From positions 1-64,000 of the forward strand of contig NZ_JAHHZS010000015.1 of the NCBI RefSeq assembly GCF_022606295.1: DNA of 64,000 bases, written 5' to 3'. This DNA is from Arthrobacter bambusae (GTDB lineage: Bacteria > Actinomycetota > Actinomycetes > Actinomycetales > Micrococcaceae). Shown piece after piece: positions 62,383 to 64,000 of this stretch. The translations under genes and the position numbers were made by a program. Every line of letters starts with the position of its first letter. Position 1 is the first letter of the stretch. The notes beneath the pieces were generated by a model, which had not been told where the DNA came from, made no database searches, and saw only the letters and a program-made list of their open reading frames with translations.

Positions 62383-63108
62383 TCAGCCTTTCAGGTGTTT
62401 CGCGAAGTGGTCCTCGATCCGCTGCCAGGCTTCCGGAGCCGCGGCCGGATCGGGTTTGATGCCCATCACCCGCATCAACGGCCGCAGAGGCCGGGGTCCG
62501 ACCGCAACGTCGTTCATGAAGGCGTGGCCCGCCGTCGGGAATTCCTTGACATCGTGCTCGATCCCGAGCGTCGACAGGGCGGCCTCCAACTTCGCGGCCG
62601 CTCCCGGCATCGTCCGGTCCTTGGCTCCGTAGTTGGCCACGACGGGGCAGGCGCCTTCCAAAGCCTGCTCCAGGTGCCGGGGCAACTGGCCATAGTTCAC
62701 GGAGGCCGCGTCGAACTCGTCGTGGGCCATGAGCAGGGCGAAGGCGCCGCCCATGCAGAATCCGATGACCCCCACCTTTCCTGTGCACCGGGCATCGCTG
62801 CGGAGCCAGGAGCGTGCCGTGGACACATCCGTGAATGCCCGGCCCGCGCCCGACCCAAGGGAGCGCATGGTCGCCACGAGGCAGCGCCTCGCGCCGCCGT
62901 CGCTGTAAAGGTCGACGGCGAGCGTCAAGTAACCGGCGGCGGCCAGCCGGTCCGCGTGCCTGTGCATCTCCTCGTCGAGGCCGAAGGCTTCATGGATGAG
63001 CACGACGCCGGGAAACGGTCCTTCGCCGTCGGGCTCGGCCAGGTAACCCCGCAGGGTCTTCGAGCCTCCTGCCAGCGCGCTTTGAGCGCTCATGTCGATG
63101 TGCACCAT
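62383..63108 (-). CDS. Dienelactone hydrolase family protein
   Basis: 241 residues, alpha/beta hydrolase. The nucleophile is cysteine in GFCMGGAFALLMAH, with acid and histidine in YGAKDRTMPG and AGHAFMND. Classical members open dienelactones in chlorocatechol breakdown, but no catechol genes adjoin, so the substrate is open. GCAGGA is 8 nt before ATG 63108. Confidence 0.9.
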   Translation of the reverse strand: MVHIDMSAQSALAGGSKTLRGYLAEPDGEGPFPGVVLIHEAFGLDEEMHRHADRLAAAGYLTLAVDLYSDGGARRCLVATMRSLGSGAGRAFTDVSTARSWLRSDARCTGKVGVIGFCMGGAFALLMAHDEFDAASVNYGQLPRHLEQALEGACPVVANYGAKDRTMPGAAAKLEAALSTLGIEHDVKEFPTAGHAFMNDVAVGPRPLRPLMRVMGIKPDPAAAPEAWQRIEDHFAKHLKG

Positions 63109-63169
63109 GGTGCAATCCTGCCAGACCACGCGAATGTCTTCGCCGGAGGCTTTTGTCAGCGGTCGCCGT

Positions 63170-63175
63170 TAGGCT
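63170..63175 (+). promoter_or_regulatory. -10 box of the SRPBCC gene
   Basis: TAGGCT, 6 nt before ATG 63182; fits a leaderless start. Confidence 0.55.
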
Positions 63176-63181
63176 CGATGC

Positions 63182-63640
63182 ATGGACCACAGCACCACGC
63201 TCAGCCACCACGTCAACGCCTCGCGGGAGAAAGTCTGGGCCGTCATTTCCGACATTCCGGGCTCGGCCAGGACCCTTTCCGGAGTCAAAGCCATACAGAT
63301 GCTCAGCGAGGGACCCTATGGTGTGGGCACGCGGTGGAGGGAAACCCGCGCCATGATGGGCAGGGAGGAGACCGTGGAAATGCATGTTGCCGAGTGTGAT
63401 CCTCCGCGCGCCACCACGGTCAAGGCCAGGCAGGGCGGCGCGGATTACACCACCCGCTTCACCCTCGAAGAGCGCGACGGCGGGACCGAGCTCGCGTTGT
63501 TCTTCGGCGCCGAAGTCCTCAAGCCGACATTCTTCAGCAGGGTCATGATGGCCGCGTTCGGAAAGCTCGGAATGAGCGTCACCCGCAAGGCGCTTGCGAA
63601 GGATCTCGTCGAGATCGCGGCGAAAGCGGAGACGCTCTGA
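63182..63640 (+). CDS. SRPBCC (START-like) family protein
   Basis: 152 residues with the helix-grip fold of polyketide-cyclase-like/SRPBCC proteins (STTLSHHVNASREKVWAVIS; GPYGVGTRWRETR; C-terminal helix KALAKDLVEIAAKAE). Probably binds a small hydrophobic ligand; function unknown. Its stop overlaps the start of the next gene (TGATG). Confidence 0.88.
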   Translation: MDHSTTLSHHVNASREKVWAVISDIPGSARTLSGVKAIQMLSEGPYGVGTRWRETRAMMGREETVEMHVAECDPPRATTVKARQGGADYTTRFTLEERDGGTELALFFGAEVLKPTFFSRVMMAAFGKLGMSVTRKALAKDLVEIAAKAETL

Positions 63641-64000
63641 TGGCGGTTGCCAAGGTGACGGCACCCCGGATCTCCCCAATCAGGCTCGACGAGCTTCGCG
63701 ACGACCCCACTCCGGACTTCCAGCGCGGGGAACGGTACGACGGCGTCCGCCTCACCCGCGCCGTGGCTGACGGAGCAGAGCTGAGCGGGGCGGACTTCAT
63801 TGAGTGTGAATTCAATCAGGTCTCCTTCAACGAGGCACAACTGCGTGGCGCGACCTTCCGGGACTGCATCCTGAATGAGCCTTACGCCCCGGTGTTCACC
63901 GCTGCACGGACCTCGTGGCGTGAAGTGCAGATCAGCAACCCGCGGTGGGGTTCGGCGGAGATGTACGAGGGTGCCTGGCACTCAGTGAAGATCGACGGCG
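63640..64000 (+). CDS. Pentapeptide-repeat protein, 5' part only
   Basis: The first 120 codons before the window ends. After about 40 leading residues the sequence shows A(D/N)(F/L)xx periodicity (AELSGADFIECEFNQVSFNE, AQLRGATFRDC), the right-handed quadrilateral helix of pentapeptide-repeat proteins. Such proteins can mimic DNA and shield gyrase, but most have no assigned role. Translationally coupled to the SRPBCC gene. Confidence 0.82.
   Translation, partial: MAVAKVTAPRISPIRLDELRDDPTPDFQRGERYDGVRLTRAVADGAELSGADFIECEFNQVSFNEAQLRGATFRDCILNEPYAPVFTAARTSWREVQISNPRWGSAEMYEGAWHSVKIDG

Overview
This window looks like a chromosome segment from a high-GC actinobacterium of the family Micrococcaceae, genus Arthrobacter in the broad sense. 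The evidence is the strong G+C bias at third codon positions, many GTG starts, many apparently leaderless genes, and typical actinobacterial markers: the helicase/secretion-neighbourhood Tad locus, a bS22-type mini ribosomal protein, Rex, and menB-menE-menA beside a System II cytochrome c cluster. I see no tRNA, rRNA, CRISPR array, transposase or phage gene. The last gene runs off the right edge.

Layout. (1) 14-6127: a minus-strand beta-galactoside operon of solute-binding lipoprotein, two ABC permeases, a GH42 beta-galactosidase and a DeoR repressor. (2) 6323-11502: acetyl-CoA synthetase on minus, then on plus a Pro/Ala-rich membrane protein, endonuclease III and a Nudix CoA pyrophosphatase. 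(3) 11560-14602, minus: a DUF1508 protein, a CHAD protein and a small family-A DNA polymerase. (4) 14851-23181: ssd-tadA-tadB-tadC, an interrupting low-confidence minus gene, then DUF4244 pilin, TadE and TadE-like, convergent with a DEAH helicase. (5) 23269-31054: acetyltransferase, TrhO, a lipoprotein with a truncated paralog, a SAM methyltransferase, an ArsR regulator and topA. (6) 31200-34740: SseB-like, Ppx/GppA, TIM-barrel isomerase and proC. (7) 34771-45073: potassium uptake pair, AcuC, ArsR, glutamate dehydrogenase, a divergent lldD/FadR pair sharing twin operators, a LacI regulator, and aroG preceded by an aromatic-residue leader peptide. (8) 45232-47756: excisionase-type HTH, bS22, HAD phosphatase, glutaredoxin and Rex. 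(9) 47824-50295, minus: two paralogous Pro/Gln-rich membrane proteins and YceI. (10) 50499-55351: histidine phosphatase, TlpA, CcdA, ResB, CcsB, a complete System II cytochrome c maturation set. (11) 55428-59744: small membrane proteins, menA, menE, menB and a VOC protein. (12) 59896-64000: CPBP protease, AnsP-like permease, dienelactone hydrolase, SRPBCC protein and the start of a pentapeptide-repeat protein.

From memory of Mycobacterium tuberculosis gene order, acs/nth/Nudix/ssd/tad/helicase/topA matches the Rv3646c-Rv3674c neighbourhood, and Ppx/TIM/proC/HTH/bS22/HAD/glutaredoxin, phosphatase/TlpA/CcdA/ResB/CcsB and menA/E/B match Rv0496-Rv0548c. The window therefore joins two backbone blocks. 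Extra genes sit between proC and the HTH gene, and the heme block expected after rex is missing.

The most interesting signals are the leader peptide with mutually exclusive hairpins before aroG; twin TGTGGT-N3-ACCACA operators between lldD and its regulator; two kinds of intergenic repeat (long palindromes after stop codons, and a pair of 13-mers at 32-bp period whose end supplies the stop codon of two unrelated genes); a 15-bp minisatellite beside DnaA-box-like sites; an interrupted Tad locus; and about twenty genes whose TANNNT -10 box sits 6-7 nt before the start codon.
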